A stretch of DNA of 7,130 bases from Actinomycetes bacterium (GCA_023419175.1 JAEZYG010000021.1:1-7130); one strand, 5' to 3'; numbered from the stretch's first letter, positions 1 to 6,719 are shown. Numbers and translations: made by a program. Notes: a model not told the origin generated them from the sequence alone.

Positions 1-9
1 CTGAACGGC

Positions 10-97
10 GGTGACGTGTCTGAGCGGCCGAAAGAGCCCGCCTCGAAAGCGGGTGTGGGGCAACCCACCGAGGGTTCAAATCCCTCCGTCACCGCCA
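10..97 (+). tRNA. tRNA-Ser (anticodon CGA)
   Basis: This is a class II tRNA that decodes UCG serine codons. The acceptor stem pairs GGTGACG (10-16) with CGTCACC (87-93), followed by discriminator G94 and a genomically encoded CCA (95-97). The anticodon stem CCCGC/GCGGG (37-41/49-53) closes a seven-base loop with CGA at 44-46. A long variable arm (54-69, GTGGG/CCCAC type pairing) is diagnostic of serine, leucine or bacterial tyrosine tRNAs; the anticodon and discriminator G fit serine. The T arm is GAGGG-TTCAAAT-CCCTC (70-86). The D stem is short (TCT 19-21 with AGA 33-35), as is usual for tRNA-Ser. Its promoter lies outside the window, and a terminator hairpin follows about 60 bases downstream. 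Confidence 0.97.
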
Positions 98-155
98 TGG
101 TCGGTCGGATCTTACGAATGGTAAGGCTGTCAAGTGCTAGGGCATACCGATCTAC

Positions 156-187
156 AAGGGCTCCTTGAGGAGCCCTTCACAATTTTT
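156..187 (+). terminator. Rho-independent terminator after tRNA-Ser
   Basis: A perfect 9-bp stem, AAGGGCTCC (156-164) with GGAGCCCTT (169-177), is closed by a TTGA tetraloop and followed by a run of five T (183-187) after the short spacer CACAA. The T tract lies on the + strand side, so it fits termination of the tRNA transcript. On the opposite strand the hairpin lies 14 bases past the MATE stop codon but is followed by GTAGATCGG rather than a T run. Termination in that direction would be weaker at best. Confidence 0.85.
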
Positions 188-190
188 AGA

Positions 191-1510
191 TCATCTCATC
201 CAACGATCTGTGCGAATCCTCAACCAAAGTCCACAGGAACGCACACCCATGAACCACGCTGACCAGACCACCCAGACGGCCATGAGCGCCCAATTAGCTC
301 CCGGTGAATAGCGGACAGTCAGCCATAGAACCGGCAGGAAAACGATCATGGTCACCGCCATGAGTTTTGCCAGATAGATACCGTCATCAGCTCCCATGAG
401 GATTCCGTCAGCGACGAAAGCGAAACCGGATAGGGGCTGTCCGATTACGACGATGATGAGAACTGTGCTGATCGCCGCTTGAACTGCTGGATCAGGGGAG
501 AAAAGAGAGGGGACGATAAAGGAGGAGATCAGGAGGATCAAAGCGCCACCTGTTCCGCCAATAACACCCCAGATGAGAATTCGTTTGCTGACCTGTGTCA
601 CCTGTTTTCGATCCTGCGCCCCGAGTAAAGTCCCGATCATCGCTTGGGCGGCGATGGCCAGAGCGTCGAGAGCGTTGGCGAGCAAATTCCACAGATTCCA
701 CACGATCTGATGTGCGGCTAACTGTGTTGTTCCGATACGTAAGATGGCGGCTGATAGGGCGATAAGGCAGATACGCAGCGATATCGTTCGCACCAGCAAG
801 GGAAGCCCTGATTTCCAAGCGCTCAGCATTCCGTCTGCTCGTGGACGTAATGAGACATTTTCTTGTACGCATTGACGGGTGACCACTGCTGTCAAAGCGA
901 TCATCATCCCGAATTCACATACGATGGTTCCAAATGCGGCACCAGCCGCTCCCCACCCGGCAAGGTGAACGAGACCAATCGAGAGGGGAACGTTGACGAT
1001 CGCTCCACCGATGGCGACGATCATCGGAGTGAGCGTGTCGTGGAATCCTCGCAGGATTCCAGTAGCCGCCTGGACGACCAAGATTGCAGGCAATCCGAGG
1101 CTGACGATCCTTAGATAGCTGACAGCTTCAGAGGCGACCATCCCCTGAGTGTGGTAGCACGAGATGAGCCAATCGGAGAGAAACCAGGTGATAAGAGAGG
1201 CAATCAGACCCAAAACTGCGCCGAGCCATATGGCGTCCACACCAGATTGCAAAGCCGATCTGCGCTGTCCGCTACCGATGGCTCGCGAAACGGCGGCAGT
1301 GGTGGAATAGGCGAGAAAGATACACAGACCGACGATGGTTTGAATGATCGTCTGAGCCAGGGCTAGCCCCGCCAAGGAATCGGTAGACCAATGTCCGATG
1401 ATCGCCGAATCGCTCAACATGAGAGCTGGAGAGATTAAAAGAGCCCCGAGGGCGGGAAGGGCGAGATGGAGAATGTCGCGATCCATCTTCGTAAGCCCAA
1501 TCTTCATCAT
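191..1510 (-). CDS. MATE family efflux transporter, DinF-like
   Basis: This is a predicted cation-coupled multidrug and toxic-compound exporter in the cytoplasmic membrane. The 439-residue product has the usual MATE length and about twelve hydrophobic segments. It opens with the DinF-type DRDILHLALPALGALL and continues with MLSDSAIIGHW, where D34 is the conserved acidic residue of helix 1. The family-typical GILRGFHDTLTP follows at 151-161, AAHQIVWNLW at 265-274, and DGILMGADD at 378-386 in the C-terminal half. I chose the ATG at 1508-1510 because AAGGA lies nine bases upstream (1520-1524). The frame stays open to a GTG at 1544-1546, but that has no ribosome binding site and overlaps a possible -10 element. 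The gene stands alone, convergent with the tRNA and divergent from the kinase. The substrate cannot be read from the sequence; the family identification is firm. Confidence 0.93.
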   Translation of the reverse strand: MMKIGLTKMDRDILHLALPALGALLISPALMLSDSAIIGHWSTDSLAGLALAQTIIQTIVGLCIFLAYSTTAAVSRAIGSGQRRSALQSGVDAIWLGAVLGLIASLITWFLSDWLISCYHTQGMVASEAVSYLRIVSLGLPAILVVQAATGILRGFHDTLTPMIVAIGGAIVNVPLSIGLVHLAGWGAAGAAFGTIVCEFGMMIALTAVVTRQCVQENVSLRPRADGMLSAWKSGLPLLVRTISLRICLIALSAAILRIGTTQLAAHQIVWNLWNLLANALDALAIAAQAMIGTLLGAQDRKQVTQVSKRILIWGVIGGTGGALILLISSFIVPSLFSPDPAVQAAISTVLIIVVIGQPLSGFAFVADGILMGADDGIYLAKLMAVTMIVFLPVLWLTVRYSPGANWALMAVWVVWSAWFMGVRSCGLWLRIRTDRWMR

Positions 1511-1519
1511 GGACGGTGA

Positions 1520-1525
1520 TCCTTC
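1520..1525 (-). promoter_or_regulatory. Shine-Dalgarno site that decides the MATE start
   Basis: On the minus strand GAAGGA is followed by nine bases and then ATG ATG. This supports initiation at 1510 (or at 1507, three bases later) instead of the upstream GTG at 1546, which has no purine-rich element in front of it. Confidence 0.7.
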
Positions 1526-1576
1526 GCGTGAGAGACGTTCAGCCACAGTCTATAGACAGCTAAAAGCAGACAGTTT

Positions 1577-1606
1577 TTAACTGGCAACCTTGTTATCACC
1601 TACACT
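1577..1606 (+). promoter_or_regulatory. candidate promoter for the kinase transcript
   Basis: TTAACT (1577-1582, four of six matches to TTGACA) is separated by 18 bases from TACACT (1601-1606, a TANNNT-type -10). Transcription would start near 1613, giving a leader of about 120 bases before the kinase ATG that includes the short ORF at 1642-1737. This is a consensus match by eye only; other -10-like sequences exist in the same interval. Confidence 0.3.
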
Positions 1607-1641
1607 CCTTCTTCTCATGCCAGACGCTAGGCTTAGATGTG

Positions 1642-1737
1642 ATGAAGATCCGATTTGAACCCGGTACGCAGATATGGCTGACTCGCCGCTGGTGTGTCGC
1701 TGTTGTGCGCCGAATTATCGAGGCTGAGCACAGATGA
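1642..1737 (+). CDS. possible 31-aa leader ORF overlapping the kinase start
   Basis: I do not recognise this product. An ATG at 1642 opens a 31-codon frame ending in TGA at 1735-1737, and this stop shares the ATGA tetranucleotide with the kinase start, an arrangement typical of translational coupling. The predicted peptide is basic: it starts MKIRFEPGTQIW, has Arg pairs at residues 15-16 and 23-24, a short hydrophobic stretch WCVAVV in between, and ends IEAEHR. The ribosome binding site is poor (AGG ten bases upstream). The frame stays open further upstream, so the start is uncertain. It may be a leader peptide, a small protein or chance; the exact stop/start overlap is the main argument for it. 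Confidence 0.3.
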   Translation: MKIRFEPGTQIWLTRRWCVAVVRRIIEAEHR

Positions 1738-3059
1738 GCGAACAGATCATAGCTGGCCGTTATCGCCTAGACGAGCAGGTTGGTCGCGGAGCAACGGGTT
1801 CGGTATGGAGCGGATGGGATACTTTCCTCCAACGCAGAGTGGCGATCAAGATCGTCCAATTAGAAGGGGCGAAAGACCCTCAGATGGGCGAACGTTTCCG
1901 CAGAGAAGGAATCGCGATCGCCGGTATTCATGATCGGGGTATCGTCCAGATCTACGATGCTGCCGTAGACGACGAATACGGTTGGCTGGTCATGGATTTA
2001 CTCAGCGGTCCCAATCTCGTCCAATTGGTTGAAAGCTCAGGGCCTTTGCACTATTCGGTAGCTCTTCCCCTTCTGGCTAAGGTGGCGAGAGGGTTACATG
2101 CCGCCCATCTGCGAGGGATTACGCACCGCGATGTGAAACCGGCGAATATCGTGTTGAACGCGCCAGATATCGATCTATACGCTCACCCTGAACAGGGATA
2201 TCCCGTCTTGGTCGATTTTGGTATCGCGCGCATCGTTGACGAATCGGCTTCACAGCTCACCCGTCCAGCAACAGCTATCGGGACAGCCGCCTATATGTCT
2301 CCTGAGCAGGCGAAGGGACAGCAGGTATTCGCATCGGCAGATATCTATTCCCTAGGGTGCGTCGCCTATTATCTGTTGACGGGTAGACCTCCTTTCGTCG
2401 CCGATTCATCGGTGGCTGTAGCCCATAGTCAAGCCTTCGATACTCCGAAGCCCTTGCGGGAATTGAGCGAAGACATCCCTCTAGCTCTCGATATCTTTAT
2501 CGGAGCCATGATGGCGAAAGATCCCTCAATGCGTCCAGACGCGGCTGAGGTTGCTGAAGAACTCATGAAAATCTGTGAAGATCCGTCCAGAAAGCCCTAT
2601 TGGGAGGTCGATCCCTACGCACAGACGGCATCGCAGACCCGTGTCATGGATTCTGTAGAACCATCGTCCATATCGACTCGATCCCGACAACTATCGAAAT
2701 CTCGGCTGATTGAACGGATCATCTTTGCGATCTTGACCATCGTATTGATCGCAGCTCTGGCATGGACATGGTCACGTCCCGATACACCTACAGCAGCACC
2801 TACGGTGACGATGACCCATACCGCCACCGCTATGCCGTCCAGGGAAGAGTTGAGTACCCATAGCCCTGTGCAGATCAACGATTCCTATGCTGAGCAGACC
2901 TGGAATGAAGTTATCCCTTATATAGACCAGACCAGTGCAGACGATGATGAGAATGTCCTATCGGAATCGTCTGCGGAACCGACTGTCCACGAGCCGACTC
3001 CGAGTGTTTCGAGCGATCTTCCCTCGAGCGCCTCATCTCATCGTGAGACAGACGCCTAG
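1734..3059 (+). CDS. Serine/threonine protein kinase, membrane anchored, PknB-type
   Basis: This is a eukaryotic-type Ser/Thr kinase that would phosphorylate cytoplasmic proteins from the membrane. The 441-residue product carries a complete Hanks-type catalytic domain at about 10-280: the glycine-rich loop GRGATGSV (17-24), VAIK with Lys39, the likely helix-C Glu58, the catalytic HRDVKPAN with Asp133, Lys135 and Asn138, DFG at 161-163, and the activation segment end GTAAYMSPEQ (183-192). All key residues are present, so it should be active. A juxtamembrane linker leads to one transmembrane segment (about 326-344) and an outer tail of about 97 residues rich in Ser, Thr, Pro and acidic residues. 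No PASTA or other ligand-binding repeat is visible, unlike PknB/StkP. The ATG at 1734 has GAGG ten bases upstream, and the kinase fold begins within ten residues of it. Its stop codon touches that of the convergent DUF853 gene. Confidence 0.95.
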   Translation: MSEQIIAGRYRLDEQVGRGATGSVWSGWDTFLQRRVAIKIVQLEGAKDPQMGERFRREGIAIAGIHDRGIVQIYDAAVDDEYGWLVMDLLSGPNLVQLVESSGPLHYSVALPLLAKVARGLHAAHLRGITHRDVKPANIVLNAPDIDLYAHPEQGYPVLVDFGIARIVDESASQLTRPATAIGTAAYMSPEQAKGQQVFASADIYSLGCVAYYLLTGRPPFVADSSVAVAHSQAFDTPKPLRELSEDIPLALDIFIGAMMAKDPSMRPDAAEVAEELMKICEDPSRKPYWEVDPYAQTASQTRVMDSVEPSSISTRSRQLSKSRLIERIIFAILTIVLIAALAWTWSRPDTPTAAPTVTMTHTATAMPSREELSTHSPVQINDSYAEQTWNEVIPYIDQTSADDDENVLSESSAEPTVHEPTPSVSSDLPSSASSHRETDA

Positions 3060-4658
3060 TCAGCGACGTCGTTTTGACCTTGGGAAGAGGGAGCGGACGA
3101 GCTCTCGTCCAGCAGAACGGGCAAATTGCTTGAATGCCGATGATCCGATAACGCGAGAGATCAAGGATTTTTCTTCACGAGAGCTACGTCGTGCCGAATG
3201 AGACGAGCTCACTTTAGCGTGAGAGGGCTCATTGCGTTGAGCTCGATGAAAGTGGTGTCCATCATCGGAATCGCTATGCGCGCTCTCCGTAATCCCGTAG
3301 GTTAACGGTTTGCCGCCCCGACGCGATTCATAACGCGATGCGAGAGGGGAACGGCGAACGATCTGCTCAATCTCTTCACCGGATACCGCCCCCATTTGTG
3401 AGCAGGGGGCAAAAATTCTCGTCCATGCTACAGGTGTAGGAACTCCATCGGGATTGAGGACGGTCACGATCGCCTCTCCGATCCCCAACGAGGTCAGCAC
3501 CTCTTCTAAGTCATAGTCACAACGCGGAAATGTGCTCACTGTCGCCTTGAGCGCCTTGGCATCTGCCGGAGTATGGGCGCGCATCTGGTGTTGGATACGG
3601 CTTCCCAATTGGGCAAGCACCTCAGCGGGGATATCAGAAGCCGTTTGAGTGACGAAGAAGATACCAACTCCTTTGGACCGGATCAGGCGTACCGTGCGGA
3701 TCACCTCATCCAAGAAAGCCGGTGAGGCCTTATCGAAAAGCAGATGGGCTTCATCGAAGAAAAAGACCAGCCGAGGGACACCGTTATCTCCAATTTCTGG
3801 CAGGGTGGAGAACAGCTCGTTGAGCGTCCACATGACGAAGGTGGAAAGTAAAGTCGGGGAGTCCAACATCGAGGGCAATTCCAGCATCGAGATGATTCCA
3901 CGTCCGTTGGGATCGGTGCGGAAAAGATCGTTGACATCGAAAGAAGGCTCTCCAAAGAAACGATCCGCCCCATAGGATTGTAGGGTTGCCAAAGAACGAA
4001 TGATAACGCCCAGAGAAGATGTGGAGATTCCTCCGATAGATTTTAGGTCGTCGCGTCCTTCATCGCTGCTCAGATAGGACAAACACGATGCGAGATCGTC
4101 TAAGGTGACGAAGGGTTTGGAGAGTTTTTCCGCATAGGAGAAGATGAGGACGAGACAGGATTCCTGAGTGGTGTTGAGTCCTAGGACTCTCGCCAGGAGG
4201 AGAGGGCCGAAACGGTGCAGATGGGCGCGAATGGGGATCCCAGGGGATTGATCGGACAAAGAAAAGAATTCCACACTTGCCGCTTCAGGTGTCCACGTCT
4301 GTCCGTTGCTCTGTGTGCGAGCAGCTAATTTATCACTCGCTACACCCGCTTTACTCAGTCCAGATAGATCGCCTTTGATATCGGTGGCGAATACCGGGAT
4401 GCCATGGGCGGCGATCTGTTCGGCGAGAAGTTGCAAGGTGATCGTCTTGCCTGTCCCTGTCGCTCCGCAGATCAATCCGTGGCGGGTCAACATGGACACA
4501 GGGAGGCAGATACGGGCATCTTTCACAGCTTCGCCACCCATATCGGCAACGCCTATATCGATCGTCTCAGAATCGAAGATATATCCCTGACGGATCTTTT
4601 CAATGTGATCATTCGCTATCTCGACCATAGCCATATGGTAATGCTCGTAGATCGTCAT
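3060..4658 (-). CDS. HerA-like ATPase, DUF853 family (YjgR-like)
   Basis: This is a P-loop ATPase of the HerA/FtsK superfamily, DUF853 type; its cellular role is not well defined. The 532-residue product has the characteristic N-terminus (HIEKIRQGYIFDS, then a short beta region ending CLPVSMLTRHGLICGATGTGKT), with Walker A at 65-72 (Lys71, Thr72). The next family motif is FATDIKGDLSGL (90-101). Walker B is LVFFFDEAH at 298-305 (Asp302, Glu303), followed by FFVTQTASDIP (334-344), which resembles the sensor region. Residues 440-500 form a low-complexity Ser/His/Arg-rich linker, and the C-terminus keeps the SAGRELVRSLF motif (515-525) typical of the family before a basic tail. The start at 4658 is the longest option; its ribosome binding site is weak (AGAAAAAG), and ATGs at codons 9 and 11 are alternatives. 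No nurA-like nuclease partner is adjacent. Confidence 0.93.
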   Translation of the reverse strand: MTIYEHYHMAMVEIANDHIEKIRQGYIFDSETIDIGVADMGGEAVKDARICLPVSMLTRHGLICGATGTGKTITLQLLAEQIAAHGIPVFATDIKGDLSGLSKAGVASDKLAARTQSNGQTWTPEAASVEFFSLSDQSPGIPIRAHLHRFGPLLLARVLGLNTTQESCLVLIFSYAEKLSKPFVTLDDLASCLSYLSSDEGRDDLKSIGGISTSSLGVIIRSLATLQSYGADRFFGEPSFDVNDLFRTDPNGRGIISMLELPSMLDSPTLLSTFVMWTLNELFSTLPEIGDNGVPRLVFFFDEAHLLFDKASPAFLDEVIRTVRLIRSKGVGIFFVTQTASDIPAEVLAQLGSRIQHQMRAHTPADAKALKATVSTFPRCDYDLEEVLTSLGIGEAIVTVLNPDGVPTPVAWTRIFAPCSQMGAVSGEEIEQIVRRSPLASRYESRRGGKPLTYGITESAHSDSDDGHHFHRAQRNEPSHAKVSSSHSARRSSREEKSLISRVIGSSAFKQFARSAGRELVRSLFPRSKRRR

Positions 4659-4693
4659 TATTCTTTTTCTCGCCGGACTTATCGGCTGTGCTG

Positions 4694-4723
4694 TTGGCTC
4701 TTAGAACTGCAAGCCACTAATCT
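4694..4723 (+). promoter_or_regulatory. candidate promoter for the LytR_C gene
   Basis: TTGGCT (4694-4699) and TAATCT (4718-4723, TANNNT) are spaced by 18 bases. A start near 4730 would leave a leader of about 40 bases ending in a strong ribosome binding site. The call rests on consensus likeness by eye; I could not find an equally good candidate for the divergent DUF853 gene in the same 112-base interval. Confidence 0.3.
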
Positions 4724-4759
4724 CAAAGGCAGTATGGTAGCCGACATGAGTTGAGCGAT

Positions 4760-4765
4760 AAGGAG
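4760..4765 (+). promoter_or_regulatory. Strong Shine-Dalgarno AAGGAG fixing the LytR_C start
   Basis: AAGGAG is followed by five bases and then ATG at 4771. The in-frame GTG at 4765 overlaps this site and so cannot be the start that uses it. The ATG at 4780 would be 14 bases away. The ATG at 4771 is therefore preferred. Confidence 0.85.
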
Positions 4766-4770
4766 TGAGA

Positions 4771-5352
4771 ATGGGCACGATGTGGCGCAAGATCGCAACA
4801 CCTGTCACGTTGATCTGTCTTCTCGCGATCCTCGGATACGGGCTGGTGTGGGGATATCGGGAGTTGACCCGTCCGCCCCGTATAGCCGCTCCTCAACCGT
4901 GTGTCATGCAAGCTGCAACCGAATTGAACGCTTCCCAGGTGAAGGTCAAGGTCTTCAATGGAGGGACCGTTTCTGGACGGGCAAGCCAGATAGCGAAACA
5001 GCTTGATATGAAGGGGTTTAATGTCGCTGGGGCTGCCAATACTAATGAGAATGTCACAGGGACGACCATTGTGGGATCGACTGAGGTTGATCCAGCTGTG
5101 GCTCTTGTCGCCGCTTTCTTCCCCGAGTCAACGCTCAAAGGTGACGGACGTATTGACGGCAGTATCGATATTTTAGTAGGGGATAATTTCGCTGGTTTCA
5201 AACACGATGCCCCCACCACCATCGACGTTCCTGCTGGCGAGATATGTTTGCCCGCTACGTCCGCATCGCCCAGCGCTGAAGCCGAAAAGAGCGCAGAGCA
5301 GACGGGAGAGGAAGGCGACCAACCCAGTCAGGGAGAACAGCACGAGGGCTGA
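4771..5352 (+). CDS. LytR C-terminal domain (LytR_C) membrane protein
   Basis: This 193-residue protein has a short cytoplasmic N-terminus, one transmembrane segment (about 9-28) and an extracytoplasmic LytR_C domain at about 57-138. The domain shows the family pattern of a first strand VKVKVFNGGTVSGRASQIAKQL, a helix-strand KGFNVAGAAN, a DPAVALVAAFFP helix, and a final strand IDILVGDNFAGF. Cys44 and Cys159 flank the domain and could form a disulfide, as seen in comparable small actinobacterial proteins. The last 35 residues are a Glu/Ser/Gln-rich, probably disordered tail. In LCP (LytR-CpsA-Psr) proteins this domain follows the catalytic domain that attaches glycopolymers to peptidoglycan; here it stands alone, so it has no visible enzyme activity and a role at the wall is inferred. 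The start is fixed by AAGGAG five bases upstream. Confidence 0.88.
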   Translation: MGTMWRKIATPVTLICLLAILGYGLVWGYRELTRPPRIAAPQPCVMQAATELNASQVKVKVFNGGTVSGRASQIAKQLDMKGFNVAGAANTNENVTGTTIVGSTEVDPAVALVAAFFPESTLKGDGRIDGSIDILVGDNFAGFKHDAPTTIDVPAGEICLPATSASPSAEAEKSAEQTGEEGDQPSQGEQHEG

Positions 5353-6606
5353 CTATTTTTCCTCAGCCGAGCTATCGTCTACGGACAAGAAACGCTCGGT
5401 ACCCCATAAAGCGGAAGGAAGATCGGCTTCAGTGTCCAAATCCGCCTTGTGCGGGTCGTAATCTCCTGTATCTGCCAAGACGGCACGCGCTTGGGCATGG
5501 GATAGTCCAGTGCATTGAAGAAGATCGACCACGATGGATCGCATCAAAGTGATGAGAGCCGACGAACGCCAATCGTTATGATCGACAAACTGTTCTGGAC
5601 TCAAGTGCGACGCCAAGAAGATAGCTTTATCACGAGCCTCTATAGGACGTTTCCAAGCAGCGATACCATCGGAGATCTCCTCTAAAAGATCGGCGGTCTG
5701 CCAGGTCAACTTGGATAATTCCGGCATAGAGCCGACCTCGGTCACCATATTGCGAGATTGACGCTGAAGCAGGCTGGTGGTGATGTGAATGCGTTCCTCG
5801 AGGGTTATCAATCTGTCCAGTTCAGCCAAGATCGGTAGAGAAGAACGCGAACTCGGCGAGATTGCCGCTGTCTCTTGAGCGGACGAGAGTGCTACCTGAG
5901 CATCGTTCATCAATTCGCGGGCGGCTTTGAGACGTCCAGCCAATTGGGCGATATCTGTGCCATTTCCCTTGTCCAAGGCGATGGAGAGTTGGCGAATGAT
6001 ACGAGAGAGTTCCTCTGCGATAAAGGCGGTATAACGTCGTGGACGAGAGACCACATTGCTAGGAATGAGGATCGTTGCGATCAAGGCAACTCCAGCTCCG
6101 ATGAGGGCATTTGTACCTCGGTAGAAGGGATTCATCACGTCGCCGCTTTCAGGACTGACCAGAACCATCGAAGCGACGACAATCGCGTTGATAGCGGTCT
6201 GGAAGGCGACGAAATCGCTGCGGTGAATGAACCGTCCCACCAAGGTCGTCGTCACCAAGAGGAGGAGCAGCTGAATCCAACCGAAACCGAAGAAATGGCC
6301 GACTAGGCCTCCGAAGATCACCCCGGTGGTGGCGCCTAATCCGATCTCGATGACCTTTTGGGGTTGACGGTTGCGACTAAACCCCATACAGATCAGCGTG
6401 GCGATAGGGGCGAAGATGGGATTGGGCTCTGCGGGCATGATAAGACGACAGAATCCCCATGCGATCGTGGCGCATATGGCTGCTTGAAAGCTGGGAATGG
6501 CGGCTCCCTTGACGCGGTTGATCCCGCCACGGAATTGACCTACCGAATAGGCCCAGATCTTCGCTCGGCGGGTGGAGGTGCGTTGGGAAGTCTGTCGTGG
6601 GCTCAT
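5353..6606 (-). CDS. FUSC family membrane protein (aromatic acid exporter-like)
   Basis: The N-terminal half of this 417-residue protein holds about six hydrophobic segments (roughly 35-55, 62-77, 85-105, 110-123, 133-150 and 164-182). It carries FUSC/ArAE-type sequence such as PNPIFAPIATLICMGFSRNRQPQKVIEIGLGATTGVIFGG, split by a conserved basic loop near 78-84. The rest (about 190-417) is a largely helical cytoplasmic part with RRYTAFIAEEL and a long amphipathic stretch, ending in a short acidic tail. FUSC relatives include fusaric-acid resistance and AaeB p-hydroxybenzoate efflux proteins, but the substrate here is unknown, and many actinobacterial members are uncharacterised. The ATG at 6606 lacks a clear ribosome binding site; only AAAGA sits directly before it. 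The gene is divergent from the EEP gene, with a palindromic operator between them, and its stop abuts that of the LytR_C gene. Confidence 0.88.
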   Translation of the reverse strand: MSPRQTSQRTSTRRAKIWAYSVGQFRGGINRVKGAAIPSFQAAICATIAWGFCRLIMPAEPNPIFAPIATLICMGFSRNRQPQKVIEIGLGATTGVIFGGLVGHFFGFGWIQLLLLLVTTTLVGRFIHRSDFVAFQTAINAIVVASMVLVSPESGDVMNPFYRGTNALIGAGVALIATILIPSNVVSRPRRYTAFIAEELSRIIRQLSIALDKGNGTDIAQLAGRLKAARELMNDAQVALSSAQETAAISPSSRSSLPILAELDRLITLEERIHITTSLLQRQSRNMVTEVGSMPELSKLTWQTADLLEEISDGIAAWKRPIEARDKAIFLASHLSPEQFVDHNDWRSSALITLMRSIVVDLLQCTGLSHAQARAVLADTGDYDPHKADLDTEADLPSALWGTERFLSVDDSSAEEK

Positions 6607-6689
6607 TCTTTGAGACTATCGCGAAGACAGGTGTGAGCTAAGGCTGACAGGCGCGATTCGTCTATAGGGGCTAGGAGATCAGAAAATTA

Positions 6690-6719
6690 ATTATGAACGC
6701 GCGTTCATTTTTGCTTTAA
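6690..6719 (-). promoter_or_regulatory. candidate promoter reading toward the FUSC gene
   Basis: On the minus strand CATAAT (6690-6695, five of six matches to TATAAT) lies 18 bases downstream of TTAAAG (6714-6719). The -10 overlaps the end of the 16-bp palindrome and the -35 lies on its far side, so a bound repressor would block it. The transcript would start near 6683, leaving a leader of about 77 bases. Two weaker alternatives (TATAGA at 6661-6666 and TAGTCT at 6613-6618) exist for the same gene. Confidence 0.35.

Noticed and set aside
98..155. A small RNA or regulatory element between the tRNA and its terminator.
   Set aside because: The 58-base stretch shows no strong secondary structure or promoter and is best read as the 3' trailer of the tRNA transcript.
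88..362. A 12-base direct repeat, GTCACCGCCATG, at the tRNA-Ser 3' end (88-99) and inside the MATE gene (351-362), resembling att sites of an integrated element.
   Set aside because: One or two 12-base repeats are expected by chance in 7 kb. The copies are only 263 bases apart, no integrase is present, and the second copy lies inside an intact coding sequence.
1511..1546. GTG at 1546 as the MATE start, adding 12 residues.
   Set aside because: There is no ribosome binding site before it, it overlaps a potential -10 element, and the downstream ATG has AAGGA at a good distance.
3204..3231. A hairpin around CTCAC...GTGAG near the 3' end of the DUF853 gene as a terminator for the kinase transcript.
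   Set aside because: The stem is five base pairs with no T tract behind it, and it lies within well-supported coding sequence.
3649..3975. Long open frames antisense to the DUF853 gene (for example 3649-3975 on + and 4404-4754 on +).
   Set aside because: They are the complement of a strongly conserved ATPase frame, have no recognisable domains and lack convincing ribosome binding sites.
5347..5368. The GGCTGA/TCAGCC hairpin as a bidirectional intrinsic terminator.
   Set aside because: The T run is in the loop rather than after the stem on either strand, and the stem has only six pairs. It is kept only as a structural observation at the junction.
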